DNA of 64,000 bases, from contig OZ020247.1 of NCBI GenBank assembly GCA_963971285.1, positions 27,434,047 to 27,498,046 on the forward strand. The letters run 5' to 3'. Positions 40,434-52,866 of the stretch are shown here, in pieces. Positions within the stretch are counted from its first letter, which is position 1. The number at the start of each line of letters is the position of its first letter. The notes under the pieces are model-generated. The model worked only from the letters and a program-made list of their open reading frames with translations. It searched no databases and was not told where the DNA came from. The position numbers were made by a program, and so were the translations under genes. This stretch comes from Astropecten irregularis. Lineage: Eukaryota; Echinodermata; Asteroidea; Paxillosida; Astropectinidae.

Positions 40434-40788
40434 TTAAAGGTAACATTATACTTTGGTTGTTGTCAAAGAAATACAGATTAATGGGCAAAAATATCAAGGT
40501 AGATACAGTAACAGTCATCTGTGAAAATTTCAGTCCCATACGGTGCCCACTTTCTGAGAAAAAAGTGAAAAACAGCCACAGTATTTCTTTTCTCTTTTAT
40601 TTTTGATCTTTTATAAGATCAAAACGATTTTTGGTCATTGTAATTTTTGGATAAGCACACAATTTCAAGCGGAAAAATTTTAACAGTTATGTGTTTCTAC
40701 CATCACCATCTTCATACCCTGTAAGTTATACATAAATCTGTGGACATTTCTGTTTTGGTTTCCTACCAAAGTATGATACTACCCTTAA
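40434..40788. mobile_element. TTAA-flanked element, family A copy 2
   Basis: 355 bp including TTAA on both sides. Ends AGGTAACATTATACTTTGGT and ACCAAAGTATGATACTACCC; centre GATCTTTTATAAGATC. Lies between SBNO1 and NUDT6. Confidence 0.8.
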
Positions 40789-41504
40789 ATTAGTTTTTAT
40801 TGAAATGACCAAATATTATGATTATAACAAAATATAAGCAATATTCATAAATATTCTTTTACAGAATTATCAGGTTATGAGCAGAATATTTCTATATTAT
40901 AATTCCTTTTCATTTATTCATACCTGTCTCTATTTATTTATTTCAATGTCCTATGAGAAAAAATACTCCCTACATTTTCCACTAATTGATTGCCCCTTTA
41001 AAGTTTAATGTTATAATTATTTTGTCCAAGGGTTGCATAAATTGACGAGCGCCCTCTATTTTTTTACATTGTTTTTTTGACATTGCAAAATCACAAACAG
41101 CTGCCGGAGATGTGACTCAACTCTCTGCTTTGTTTTGGTGGTTTTCTTGTAAGTGCGCAATGTTAAACCACCTCTTGATGTGGAAATAATTCCAATTCGA
41201 CAAGTGCCTGACAATTCTTCGTATTTCTAGTCAGTTTACAGTCTGAATATTGAAGGGTTTTGACGCTAAATGACGTAGTTTTGTTGTGCAGTGCAGTGGC
41301 TGTACAGACGATCGCCATTTACAGTGTAGTCCTACGCGCTACGTTGTTGTTTACTGAGCTGAGTGGAACTGAAAGATTGCTGTCTGCTGATCTGGAGAAC
41401 AGTTTTGGGATCCAGTCTTCAGACATCAAAGAGGAACATTGGGACACTGAACAATCCTTTCCACGCCTAACGACATTTACTGGTCAATTTATGCTATCTT
41501 CACA

Positions 41505-44500
41505 ATGGATGAAAGTTTAGGTGAGCGCTACAAAATGTGAACTGATTGCATAAATAAATGAATTGTTTTGAGTTGACCATCATGACCATTACTGATATAG
41601 GATTAGGATGTAAATAATAATGTGTCAAGCTCTCATGATGCAGGCCTACATCATAATAATGTACTTTATACCTGCCTTGGTCGACCATCCATGCTTGTTG
41701 AATATAGACTCTTTGTAATTGTAGGCCTTCATGAAATGGATATTATTTATGCTTTTCATTTTGTCGTTCCATGTATGATTACTTAGCTTAATTAAATCTG
41801 TATTTCCTAAATTGCATTTTTACCAAGAGAGGGCGCTTCCGCAAAGCATTGTTGGATTCATCTTGGTCTATCCACAATATTCATGTGACACATAGTGCAC
41901 AAAGAAAACTGGCCAAAAGTAAGGAGATGGTGGCACCCTTTTGACCCTTGTGCATCCCACAATTCCCTGTATTCGCTGTTTGCGATATGGTCTATTGAGG
42001 GAGCTAGGGACAGTTAACCTTACAACCCCCCCCCCCCTTCCATGCTGCTCTTCATTTAAAATCTTTTTTAAAGAATTGCAAAAGATTTTAAATGTTCATT
42101 ACATTGCCTCCAATGACCTTGTTCAACAAAAATATTTAAAAAATAATTTAGCCTCAAAAACTAGTCATGTGACATTTTGATGGATTTGTTTTCCCGTTCT
42201 TTCTCCGATCATGGTGATGACCAGTTGAGAATGGCGGCCTGATTGAGAATTCCAATCATCTTTTGAGAGGAGTTGAAGATAGTTTTGGTGGGGTGAAAGT
42301 CACAACAGCTGCTGAGGAATGGAGCTCAGCTGAAGATTTCAGCAAAAGATTAGAAGGTATGCGCAGAATTCTCTACATAGGCCTACATTATGTTTTGTTA
42401 CAATGTTTTATTTGTGTATGTCTAACTTTTTGTTCAATTTGTACCATTTCAAGTTAAATAAGGCACCAACAGAATTGAATAAATTGAAACTTATGATTTG
42501 CTTTAAATGAAAATTATTGTTTTAAAGGTAATATCATACTTTGGTTTTTGTCAAAGAAATGCAGATCCATGGGCAAAAATATCAAGGAAGATACAGTAAA
42601 AGTAATCTGTGAAATTCCCAGTCCCCGGCATAAGCCTACTGTGCCGACTTTTTGAGAAAACATTGACAAATCTTTTCACAGTTGTTTTTTTTCTTTTAAA
42701 GGTCAAAAATATTTTGGGTCGTTGTTTTACTAAATTCTGGATAAATACACCATTTCAGGCAGAAAAAATGTTAACGGTATGTTTCTACCAGCACCATCTT
42801 CATTTCTGTTTTGGTTTCTTACCAAAGTATGATACTACCTTTAATAATCATTTTATCTTATTGATTATCAACATTTATTTCCAAACAATTACATAACAGC
42901 TAGACCATAACATTTAACAACATGTATACACATGTATACATGTACCTTGAATCTTTTGATAAATTTTAATAATTTGTTGTAAATTAAGAGAGGGTATTCA
43001 TCAGATCATAGAGGAAGGAATGGCCTCCATGATCAGATGAACACAGTTTGGTTGAATTTGCATAATCCGGTGAAAACAGGAAATGAGTTTAAAGTTTAAT
43101 TCATGAAAGCTAGAACAATGAATGAATGGAAATCATTATACTGTAATGTCATTATGCAATTATGTTGCACACTGGTACACACCCACCTTCCTCCATGCAT
43201 ATACATACACTTCATTCATTGACACAGTAGAGGGCCAGGGGCAGTATTATGTGATAACAAGCTTGACAGGTTTGTTATCACAGTTGTATTATAAACCACA
43301 CACACCATGCACACACATGGCCACCCATGACCTGGACTGTGTGTACTACCATACTGTACTACAGTAGGGAGGCGGTTGTGCAGCTTGTGCTATAATTAGC
43401 ATACAATAGGCATGTGTGTCCACTTTGATTGAAAAGCTGTACTATGCATTGCTTCATGAATATGCATGATATGCAAAACACATGGAAGTCATAATGGACA
43501 ACTTATTTGATTTTAGAAAATTTAGATTCTGTTGTCTTGATATTTATTAATTATTTATGCACTGACACCTTCATTAATTTTACAGCTTTAAAAATATAAT
43601 GACAATGGCCAGCTTGTGTGAAATAACTGTTTTATAAAATAGTGTTGCATGTACATAATACTTGTAATTTAATTTCCATTTTTATAATCTTATAAACTTT
43701 CCTGCCAAGTTCAAAATGATTTTTTCAAGGAAGAAAATTTCGTCTGTAGGTCTTTCCTTATTTATCTCAATCATGTATTATGTCCCACGTAACCTGTCAC
43801 ATACATAGCATATATAGTTGTTGGGTGGTACCTAGGATAATTAGAATGTACGTCACGTGCAATGATTACACAATTTAGAAACATTTTAATTGGGGGGGGG
43901 GGGGTATTTTCATAATAAATACAAAAATATATAGACTCCAATTGTGTCTATTGTTAAATCCAATACTAGTTACAATATATCAGCCAGTCTAATTGTGGGT
44001 AAATGTGTATTTCTGTCTTGTTTTTATTGTCTATATAGCTTCCATTGATCACTGGAAGTCTATGCACAAGAGAGGAATATGGTTGAAGATCTCATTACAA
44101 GAATCTGAGCTCATACCCCATGCAGTCAAGGTATGTACACATGACAATTATATTCATTATTAACCAAGAAAATTGTTTTTGCTCAATTTGTTTTACCTAC
44201 AATTGCATTTATTTACTGATGTGGGGGAAATATAGACAGTCAAAATATTCACAATGTCACTTTCACATAGCAAGACTTCATGCCGTACTTCGTTGGGGGT
44301 GGGGAATTTTAACTTAAAATTTCAGCATTTTTGTAAACACGTCTGCTTTGTCCAAAAGTAGAGGAACTTTCAAATTTCAGTTTTTTTCTGTGATGTTTTC
44401 AGATTTGTTTGCCAATCACATCCCTGACTGAGAGAGAAAACCATTACATTTCTGGCATAGAGACATCCGTCACACCTTTATTGTGATATGTGCTATTTGT

Positions 44501-47500
44501 TTTATTTTTATTATTATTCTGTAGAGTTGCTGTTGATCATCGTCAGTTTCGATCATTGGGCAGCATTTCCTATTTCAAACTGATTTGTTGTAATCTGTTT
44601 ATTTTGATGTGGTTTATTGTATAGCATCAGTTTGTATTCCACCATGCACAAACATCCTACGTCATGATGATAAGATGGTTGCCTAGCAACGAACCCAATA
44701 ATCTTCCAGGTTATGCTTCCAATTACGTAGGTAAGGAGCGCTTAGCAACCAAAGCATCACAACTTTCCAAGATGAGTTTGATGAATTTTATATGCTCAAG
44801 GTAGTAAAATATAAATGAGCTTTTCGTGAGTAAAATCTGAACAATATCTGGTACACTGAATTATTTCACTGTACGTATACTACGTAAACATCAAAACTTG
44901 AATTTTCCAGACTAAAGACTCTGTTGCTATATCACATGATTCGGGGCAAGCTTTTGCTTAGTTACACAATAGACATATTGCATCAATGCACTGTCCATAT
45001 AATGGATAAGAATGGCACAAACAAATGAGTATCACTATGCAAAAGCTTTCCCTGAATCACATGACATAGCGACAAAGTCATTAGTCTGGGAAATTCAAAT
45101 TAGGGTGTTAATATGCAATGAAAGAAGTCTGTGTACCAGATACTAAATTCAGATTGAACTCACAAATGACTAATTGTATTTAAAAATCTGTATTATTAAA
45201 CCTCCCATGTGTGGTACATGTACATGTATTATAGGTAATGCATCTTGAGTTATGTCCTTTACCTGTCTGCCACATTATTCCTGATCTTGTTCCTTGTCTT
45301 CCTTTCAGGCGTAGGTGGTTTTGTGACCAATAATAAGAACCAGCTTCTGGTTATCAAGGAGAAATACAACCATGGCAAGAAGGCTATGTGGAAACTACCT
45401 GGAGGTCACTCAGATATAGGTCAGTCAAGGAATGGAGTCAGGTCTAGTGGCTTTAACAGTCCATGGTACAACTACTCCTCTACCTAGCTATGCCCTCCCA
45501 AACAAAAATAGATATAGATAAAGATATTGAATTTGACCCAGACCAAAGCACTGGTCATCATGTCAAACCATGAACTTTTATCTGAGCTTCTTTCAACTCT
45601 TTCAGATGATGTTAAAGGTAATATCAAACTTTGGTTTTTGGCAAAGAAATGCAGATTCATGAGCAAAAATATCAAGACAGATACAGTAACAGTCATCTGT
45701 GAAATTTTCAGTCTTGAGTACCCACTTTTTGAGAAAATAGTGAAAAACAGCCACAGTATTTTTTTTTTTTTTCTTTTCACCATTGTTTTTGATCTTTTAA
45801 AGATCAAAATTGTTTTAGTGGTCATTGGTTTGACTCTTTTCTGGATAAATATAGCATTTCAGGCGGAAACATTTTAACGGTATGTTTCTACCTTTACCAT
45901 TTTTATACCCTGTAAGTTATAGGTAAATCTTTGAAGATTATTTCTGTTTCAGTATGCCACCAAAGTATGATAGTACATTTAAATAAACCTGTGAGTTTGA
46001 TGGCTTGACTGCAAGTCCACTGCAACAGTCTGAAGGACTTGATCCTACTGACATACCTTCTTCCTCCTCCTCGTTCTCTTTCCAGGTGAGGATTTAGCAG
46101 TGACAGCCAAGAGAGAGGTCCTGGAGGAGACAGGAATCAACGCTGAGTTTGTCTCTGTCCTCTGCTTCAGACATCAGCATAAATACAAATTCAGCCAATC
46201 AGATATCTACTTTGTGTGTCACATGAGAGCATTGACCAATGAGATTAAGGCTTGTCCTCAGGAGATTGAAGAATGCCGATGGATGGATGTGAGTATATGT
46301 AGACAGTCTGTTATTCCTAATGAGAAGAAATCTCAAGCAAGAACCATTAGTCAAGTCGTTGTTGTTGCTGTCTTAATAACTACACTGAGTAGAATGGCGC
46401 TATAACGAATACCATTATTATTACCATGGAGGTAGGAAAAGATCTTCCATGGCCATACCGATCATTTGGCTATACCGAACATCGTTCTTGGCTCCCAATT
46501 TTTGTGTACAATACATACCGAATATGGTTCTGTAAATCACTATAATTAATTACCACTATAACGGACAATATCTTTGCATCCTGCCATGTTCGTTGTAGTG
46601 GCGTTCCAATGTGATTGTCGGTGTAAATGGTGTCATAAAGTTCAAAACTCTATCATCATCAAATGACCACAAGGGAAACTGATTCAAAATTGATTAAAGA
46701 AAATTGACTGTGGGATTCGAACCAGCAACCTCCTGAATAACGTACTAATTAATAACCCTCTTACCAACTGAGCTATCCAGCCCTATGTTGGCAGTGTCCC
46801 TAATAGTCATTTATCCTTGTTTGTTTGGCAGTCAGAAACCATGAAGCCACTCACATACCGCTATATCCCAAGGATCATTTAAGATACGCACAGCATAAGC
46901 AATGCTGCAACCTGGGAACGGTACATGGGGATCACTCAAAGAGGATACAGCTTTTTTTTATAACCACAAGGGAAATTGACTGGATACTTCCAGAAATGTC
47001 GTTGTAAATGGAGTTAATAAATTTCCTATGTTCCCTGTTATAGTTTTATAAAAGACACTGAGATTAATAACAAGTAATAAACTGCTGCAAACTGCTCATC
47101 AGCCAAAATAATGACCTGAAATAAATCAAATTTTTGGAGTTACATGTAGGAGGGCCTGATGCATTTGTATCCTAGTAGGATCTTTCTCAAATGTTTTGAT
47201 CCTAGCAGGATCTTTGAGAAAGATCCTGCTAGGATCAAAACGCATCTCCAAGCACTGTGATAAATAACCTTAGAATTTGGGCGAGTCGCATCTCTTACGC
47301 CTTTGATATTTGATATTAGACTTACCATTGACTTGAACCTTCTATTTTACACAGCTGGAGGAATATTTGGCCAACCCAGACTCCTCAGAATTCAACAGGA
47401 AAATCGCTCGTTGCTACGTGCAGAACCAAAGCATTCAACCCAAGCAAAGCATACAACCAGATCAAGTCTGGTCCTCATTCAGCAATGTCTACCAATTACT

Positions 47501-47528
47501 GTATTCAATACACGGGGAACCAGACTAG
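41505..47528 (+). CDS. NUDT6: Nudix hydrolase 6
   Basis: Nudix-type hydrolase of nucleoside-diphosphate-linked substrates; the vertebrate gene overlaps FGF2 in antisense. Seven coding exons: 41505-41520, 42225-42356, 44039-44130, 44625-44730, 45309-45419, 46086-46288 and 47355-47528. They join in one frame to about 277 residues (human 316, which has a longer N-terminus). The NUDT6-specific front part is seen in LRGVEDSFGGVKV and in KRGIWLKI, FHHAQ and LPGYASNYVGVGG. The Nudix box, G-x5-E-x7-REVLEETGI, is complete at residues 148-170 and crosses the exon 5/6 junction. The C-terminal exon is glutamine-rich. The first coding exon is only 16 nt (MDESL plus one base), so the start is the least certain part. 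Introns hold two family A elements and a large foldback repeat. Confidence 0.93.
42522..42844. mobile_element. TTAA-flanked element, family A copy 3
   Basis: 323 bp with TTAA on both sides, ends AGGTAATATCATACTTTGGT and ACCAAAGTATGATACTACCT. In NUDT6 intron 2. Confidence 0.8.
43894..43905. repeat. Poly-G run
   Basis: About 12 consecutive G on the plus strand in NUDT6 intron 2. Simple repeat. Confidence 0.8.
44836..45154. repeat. Large foldback element in NUDT6 intron 4
   Basis: About 320 bp. TCTGAACAATATCTGGTACA at the left pairs with TGTACCAGATACTAAATTCA at the right. Further in, AGACTAAAGACTCTGTTGCT pairs with AGCGACAAAGTCATTAGTCT, and CAAGCTTTTGC pairs with GCAAAAGCTTT. No coding capacity. 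Confidence 0.75.
45612..45982. mobile_element. TTAA-flanked element, family A copy 4
   Basis: 371 bp with TTAA on both sides; ends AGGTAATATCAAACTTTGG and CCAAAGTATGATAGTACA. A T-run of about 14 has grown inside. In NUDT6 intron 5. Confidence 0.75.
46380..46612. mobile_element. mariner-type short element, family E copy 3 (worn)
   Basis: Left end TACACTGAGTAGAATGGCGC and right end GTAGTGGCGTTCCAATGT are degraded versions of the family ends; the core GGCTATACCGAACATC and CCACTATAACGGACAATATC is clear. In NUDT6 intron 6. Confidence 0.6.
46650..46980 (-). repeat. tRNA-like SINE copy
   Basis: Minus strand: CTGGATAGCTCAGTTGGTAA as A box region and GGTTCGAATCCCAC as B box, followed by TCAATTTTCTTT. 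On the other side lies the family tail ACCACAAGGGAAA. In NUDT6 intron 6; worn between the boxes. Confidence 0.6.
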
Positions 47529-47648
47529 CATGTAAGTACACCGTTGCCTTGACGATCAATCGTAAACAAAGAAGTCATTCACATCAGGGAGTTGTATGCA
47601 GTATTTGTAGAGAAGCCTGTTTGATGTTCCATTCTACCTCTTTCATAA

Positions 47649-47859
47649 GGCCTTTTCGATGGAAACTCAGGCTCCGGCTTCGTCATCCATACGCTAAAAA
47701 TATAGTGGTTTTTCATTGAAGCTGAAGCTTTGGTTTCCTTTTCAAACCACAGAATCTACTTCAAACCGCAGCCAAAAGTCTCTTTATTTTGATACCAGTT
47801 ATTTTAGAATGGATTCATGAAATGGAGCCGGAGCCTGTACCTCCGTTTTGAAAAGGCCC
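47649..47859. mobile_element. GGCTCC-rich short element, family H copy 4
   Basis: GGCCTTTTCGATGGAAACTC at the left and CCTCCGTTTTGAAAAGGCC at the right, 211 bp. It lies about 120 bp after the NUDT6 stop, probably in the 3' UTR. Confidence 0.75.
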
Positions 47860-49181
47860 ATAGTTATCTTAAAAAGTAATTTGAAATCTGCCCAAAGCAA
47901 CCATTGGGTTGGTGTGAGCCAAGTTGTTATACACAGAGAACGGCTGGATGTGAACCATAGACCATGTTCCAGTTGTACTGTATACATCTTGTGCTGTCCA
48001 CTAAATGTCCAGCTGTTGGATAGTAATCTGACCGTTCACTATTTTGCACATGTAAATGACCGACATGTATCAATTGACCATCAGTAGTCTAGATAGAAGT
48101 GCCTTGACCTAGTATTATAATGCACCAACACATTAAACAATGACTAGTCCTCACCTACTCTGCATCATTTTATACACAGAAACTTTAAGGTCCAATTCCT
48201 GTAGAGATTTAGCACTTACCGGTAGAATACCTCAGAGCTAGAAGTCCTTGTTGTCATGGTTTCTTATCATTTACCATAAAAAATTGATTCAGACCAACTC
48301 TGTTTGTTTGTTTGTTTGTCTATTTGAATTATTCCATTGAAAGAGTTTTAATCATCAAATAACCACAAGGGAAACTGACTTTTAACGAACATTTTTATTT
48401 GTTCACCTTTTAATGAAAGAGTTTTAAAATGAAAGAGTGATTATTTAAAAATACATGTACAGTGTATTAGAAATTGTTTTAACCAGAACTTTTTAGTCCT
48501 AATAGGTGTCATTTATTAACTGAACAAATCTTTTAATTGTAAAATGAAAAGGGAGATATTTTAAAAGTAGTGGTACATTTTGATTTTTCAAGATGCACAA
48601 AAACAATAACAGATTTGTTACATTGTTTGAAAAATTCTTGCCAAAAAAGAACACACAGGTGAGGATATGCTGAATTCATAGGCATCATGGAGGGTTGTAG
48701 GCATAGATTTTAGGCTGAATTTAACTCAAGAAATTGTATGGGGCCGGATTAAGATGATATTATTTGGTTAATGCAATATCACCACTGAATCTTTGTGCCT
48801 GCAATGATGATACACTGTCTTTCACAATATTTCTGTGTCAGTAAGTCAGCATTTGTGAAATAATCAAAGTTTGAATGACTTATTAATGGATAATTGCACA
48901 TAGCTCTAGATTTTACAGACGTATTAATTAATATTGATGCTAATGGGATTACATTGCACAAACTATATATTCTATTTTACATGTAGCTTCCTATGGATGT
49001 TTGGAACAAAATCAAAATCACAGAAATTTGTGATGCGCTTTGATTAAATCCAAATTCTAAGAAAACAAATTGAAGAATGCGTCAAATCGATGCTATTCTA
49101 TTATATGATATATTTGTGATATTTGTTTTAACTTAGTGTATTCTGGAATAGTTTTAAGCTGCTGATTGTATCATGTCCTAT

Positions 49182-49539
49182 TTAAAGGTACAGTACAGGA
49201 TTGGTAACATACCCAAACAGAAATGGTCACAGATTTACTTTCAGGGTATGAAGATGGTGCTGGTAGAAACATACTGTTTAAATATTTCTGCCTGAAATGG
49301 TGTATTTACCCAGAAATTAGTAAAACAAAGACTTTAAACAGTTTTGATCTTGGGGTAAGATCAAAACAATTCTTTATGTTTTATAAGAAAAATTGACTCT
49401 GGTTTTCGCTATTTTCTGGTGACTCAGATGTTTGATTGAGCTCAAGTTTTCACAGGCTGTGTTTTATGTATACATGTTGGATTAAACAAAGTGTGAGTGC
49501 TGTTCTTTGACCTTTACCAATCATGTATTATACCTTTAA
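49182..49539. mobile_element. TTAA-flanked element, family A-like copy
   Basis: 358 bp with TTAA on both sides. Ends AGGTACAGTACAGGATTGGT and ACCAATCATGTATTATACCT form a subfamily of their own; the core (CAGGGTATGAAGATGGTGCT) is family A in reverse. Confidence 0.7.
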
Positions 49540-49680
49540 GTGGGTAAATATGTAAAATATTGCATGTCAGTAAGTTAAGTTTATGTTGATAAGTTCCATG
49601 TATATTATGGAAGAGATTTGTTAACTTGGATGGTGCTTTTCAAACCAGGGTCTGTAACTGGAAGATGTGTATACAGAGTA

Positions 49681-49861
49681 CAGTGAAACACCGCTATAAC
49701 AAATATTTGGCCAAACCGAACATCATCCTTGACTACCAATTTTTGTCTACAATACGTACCAACTACCAAATATGGTTCTTTAAATCGCTATAAGGAACGA
49801 CCACTATAACGTACAATATGTCTGTGAATCCTGCCATGTTCGTTATATCGGTGTTCCACTG
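49681..49861. mobile_element. mariner-type short element, family E copy 4
   Basis: Left end CAGTGAAACACCGCTATAAC, right end CGTTATATCGGTGTTCCACT then G. 181 bp, preceded by TA. Confidence 0.75.
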
Positions 49862-50086
49862 GACCACACTACCACATAGTGAACAGTTTGAATAGGAAAT
49901 GCAGTGTTAAGGATCATTACTCATTAGTGGTTCACTTTCTGGTTTCTTATCTCATGATTCCTTAAACATACATGATGTTAATGTTATGCGCAATGTTTGT
50001 GTTCAATTTGGTACATTGTAGCGTCAAGCTTGATATAGCCTATTCAGAAGTCTGTGCTAACTTACTTCATACTTACTGCTCATTAT

Positions 50087-50494
50087 GCCTTTCACACTAT
50101 CCAAAATCTCGGGTTTGGAACCGGATCGGACCCCGATATTCTTTTAAAACCTTTTTCACACTTGAAAATTTTCAACCATGTGCCAACCCGGGTAGGATGG
50201 CCTAACCAGATCGAAATCAACCCTGTAAGGGACCAGGGGCCGATTTCACTAACGCTTTGCGATCATCGTAAAGCCCAAATTCATCGCTAAACGGAAAATT
50301 GCTATGCAAAGTAGCGATCGATTCTCCGTTTAGCGATGGATTTGGGCTTTACGATGATCGCAAAGCGTTAGTGAAATCGGCCCCAGGGTTGAAAATCTTA
50401 ACCCAGTTCCAAACTGCATTTTGAACGTTGCATCTCTTTGATCCGGTTAAAAAACTTGCCAGGCTGAATCGGGGCGGATCCGGGTGAAAAGGCC
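50087..50494. mobile_element. Family K copy 2, split by a family C hairpin
   Basis: Starts GCCTTTCACACTATCC and ends CGGGTGAAAAGGCC, matching copy 1 at 29884. The right terminus lacks the ATAGTG piece. The hairpin at 50238-50382 lies inside it. Confidence 0.7.
50238..50382. mobile_element. Near-palindromic hairpin element, family C copy 2
   Basis: 145 bp, GGCCGATTTCACTAACGCTT to AAGCGTTAGTGAAATCGGCC. Flanked by an exact CCAGG on both sides (50233-50237, 50383-50387). The uninterrupted family K sequence at this point reads GGGACCAGGGTTGAAAATCT, which confirms a 5 bp duplication. Confidence 0.85.
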
Positions 50495-51548
50495 TATAGG
50501 GTAGTAACAAAGACTTCCATTACCGTCTGTCTTGGGATAGTCGTTGGATGGATCCCTTGGTATGATCGAGGTTCTTCAGCTCATTCTACACTTTCAGCCT
50601 CCAAGTGATTTTAAGACATCCTCTCTTTTTCCTTCTGTGATGCACTTCATTCATACAGAAGCCTCAGGAATAATAGCTCTCCAACCATAATGCAATGTGT
50701 CTTTCTGCTGAAGTGTAACGACCATAATGGTTCCATTAGAGGGAATAGAAATGAGTACAATGAAAGAAGGAATCATATGAATGACCGATTTGTGGCCTGC
50801 TTTTAAGTATGAACTGTCAGCTGGTAATCAGATTATTAGACAATTGATTTGGCAAAATGATTTTTGTTTAAACGTAAAAGCTATGATGTGTGTGGTCTTT
50901 GTTCAGTGCAAAGTGAATTTGATGTGTACAAAGTAAAGCTGAATATACACTGTAGTCTGCAATATATTTATGTATCAAATTCCAGCTGGTTCACACCATT
51001 TTCCATGAGCAAGGAACATCTCTGTATGATGGTTTATTTGAGCGTATTACAAGCATATGTTACATTTGTTTCAAGAAAATGTTGGCTCTGGTGTATGCAT
51101 GCATACATGTACTTCCCATAAGCTGAGAATTCTGAATTTTCGAGTTCACCTCAGAATTTCTGAGCTAGCGCTGTTAGCAGTGGATGAGGAGCACTTGTAT
51201 AAGTATTGCTGTTCAGCTGTTATCATGAGAACAATGGCTTGAATTGTTTTTTGTTTAATTTGATTGTGTTGATTATTATTATAATATAAGCGTACATGGT
51301 TTTGTGTGATATGGAGCCCATGTAAATTGTGTGTAACTTAAGTCTTAACCTGCTGCAGATTGCTTGACATTTTGTCAAGAATATTCTCTACTTTATTATA
51401 ATTTTGTCATCATTAAATTTTGTATAAAATTTGTATCTATGTAAAAGACAATGTCATTAATTTGATGTGAAATTATAAATGATTGTTTAGTAAAGCTCGA
51501 GAGAAACAGTGAGCATATTATAGCTACAGTTAATTAAATGATTCTCAT

Positions 51549-51733
51549 AATCATCAAATAACCACAAGGGAAGCTCACTGAATAAAAGTCATTGAAAGGT
51601 GAACAACAAAGTGATAGGAGCGGGATTCGAACCAGTGACCTACTAACTAGAGCGCCTGTATGGTATTCAGGAGGTCACTGGTTCGAATCCCGCTCCTGTC
51701 AATTTTTCTTTGTTCACTTTTCAATGAAATAAT
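51549..51733. repeat. Foldback tRNA-like repeat
   Basis: GAGCGGGATTCGAACCAGTG at the left and CACTGGTTCGAATCCCGCTC at the right are exact inverted copies around a short loop; the outer GTGAACAACAAAG also pairs with CTTTGTTCAC. Each arm carries a tRNA-type B box but only the B-box half of the unit. Confidence 0.75.
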
Positions 51734-51769
51734 TTTCAAATCATTTGGTTCCGCACCTATGACTTATTT

Positions 51770-52500
51770 AATTTTGAAATGACATGGAATTATGATAAGA
51801 ATTGTCTGAATTTGTTATGTTCAGCATCAAAACTGCACAATGCCTTATTTTGAGAAAAAAAAAATTTCACTGAAAATGTAAAAAATTGACAAGGGGTACC
51901 CCTTACCGTTTTGCAAATTTTTACCCAAAATTTACTTGTGATTTAAATGTTATTCAATTAATAAAACAATATAAAAATTGCATATTAATGATGTTTGAAG
52001 ATAATTTTCGATATATTGTTTTTTTCCCTGAACAATAGCTTAAAAAACAAGGGGTACCCCTTCCGATTTTTTCTAAAATTTCTCTTTCTAATTGGATTAA
52101 ATTGTCCAAACGGTTATATTTAACGTCAGAATATCATATTTTAATTTTTATAAATTTTTCGAAGATAAGAAAAAATGTCAAGGGTAACCCCTTGTCATTT
52201 TTACCCAAAATACTCTGATTAAAAATTGTGAAAATTGTGAAACAAAAAGAAAATGGGTATAAAATTATTTGTTTCATATTTTAAAAAAAAAATTTTTATA
52301 AATTCTTTTTCCATGGAATAAGGGTTAGCCCTTGTTGCAAGATTGATTTCACCCCAATGTTTGCCAAATTTGATTTAAAAAAAAAGTCCAGATAATTATA
52401 TTCAGCATCAGAACTGCATGTTTATTAATGTTTACAGTTTTGTAAAATGTATTTCCATATTTAAGAAGGGTACTCCATTAATTCTTGACCTAGGGATGGA
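51770..52500. repeat. Diverged tandem repeat, unit ~130-160 bp
   Basis: The palindromic word AAGGGGTACCCCTT, or worn forms of it, recurs at about 51891, 52050, 52181, 52319 and 52465. A second landmark (TTCAGCATCAAAACTGCA, TTCAGCATCAGAACTGCA) sits at about 51820 and 52404, with a worn one between. The stretch is very AT-rich otherwise and has no coding capacity. Confidence 0.65.
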
Positions 52501-52866
52501 TGAAATTGAACAACCACACACACACAATGACAAAGTGTAGATAACATCAGTGCGATACTATAAATACACCACATACATTTATTAAAACATTAATCCTTAC
52601 ATTTTGTACAACACTACGGTTACTATTTTACACTAACTGTACACTAAGTTCACAAATTGATGGACGTGTAGATATAATCAAGGAATTGAAATTAAAATTA
52701 TGCTGTAATAAGAACAAACGTGTTTGCATGATGTTTCTCGTCTTTCATCTCGTGACATTTATTCAGAAGGTGACATTTTACCTTCTTTTTTTTAATATTC
52801 GTGAAATAACCACAAGGGAAACTGACTGAGTTATTTTAAGTCATTGAAAAGTGAACAAAGAAAAAT

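Larger units (their letters stand above)
35715..41504. other. SBNO1 3' UTR and intergenic stretch to NUDT6
   Basis: No further exon with protein similarity was seen in this 5.8 kb. It holds the SBNO1 3' UTR (end not placed), a family H fragment (about 35935-36060) and several short elements listed separately. An open frame at 41260-41520 is not used: it stops at the NUDT6 exon 1 donor. Confidence 0.5.

Noticed and set aside
41260-41520. 86-residue open frame as the N-terminus of NUDT6
   Set aside because: Its stop codon coincides with the splice donor, and the frame does not join exon 2. The short frame starting at 41505 does.
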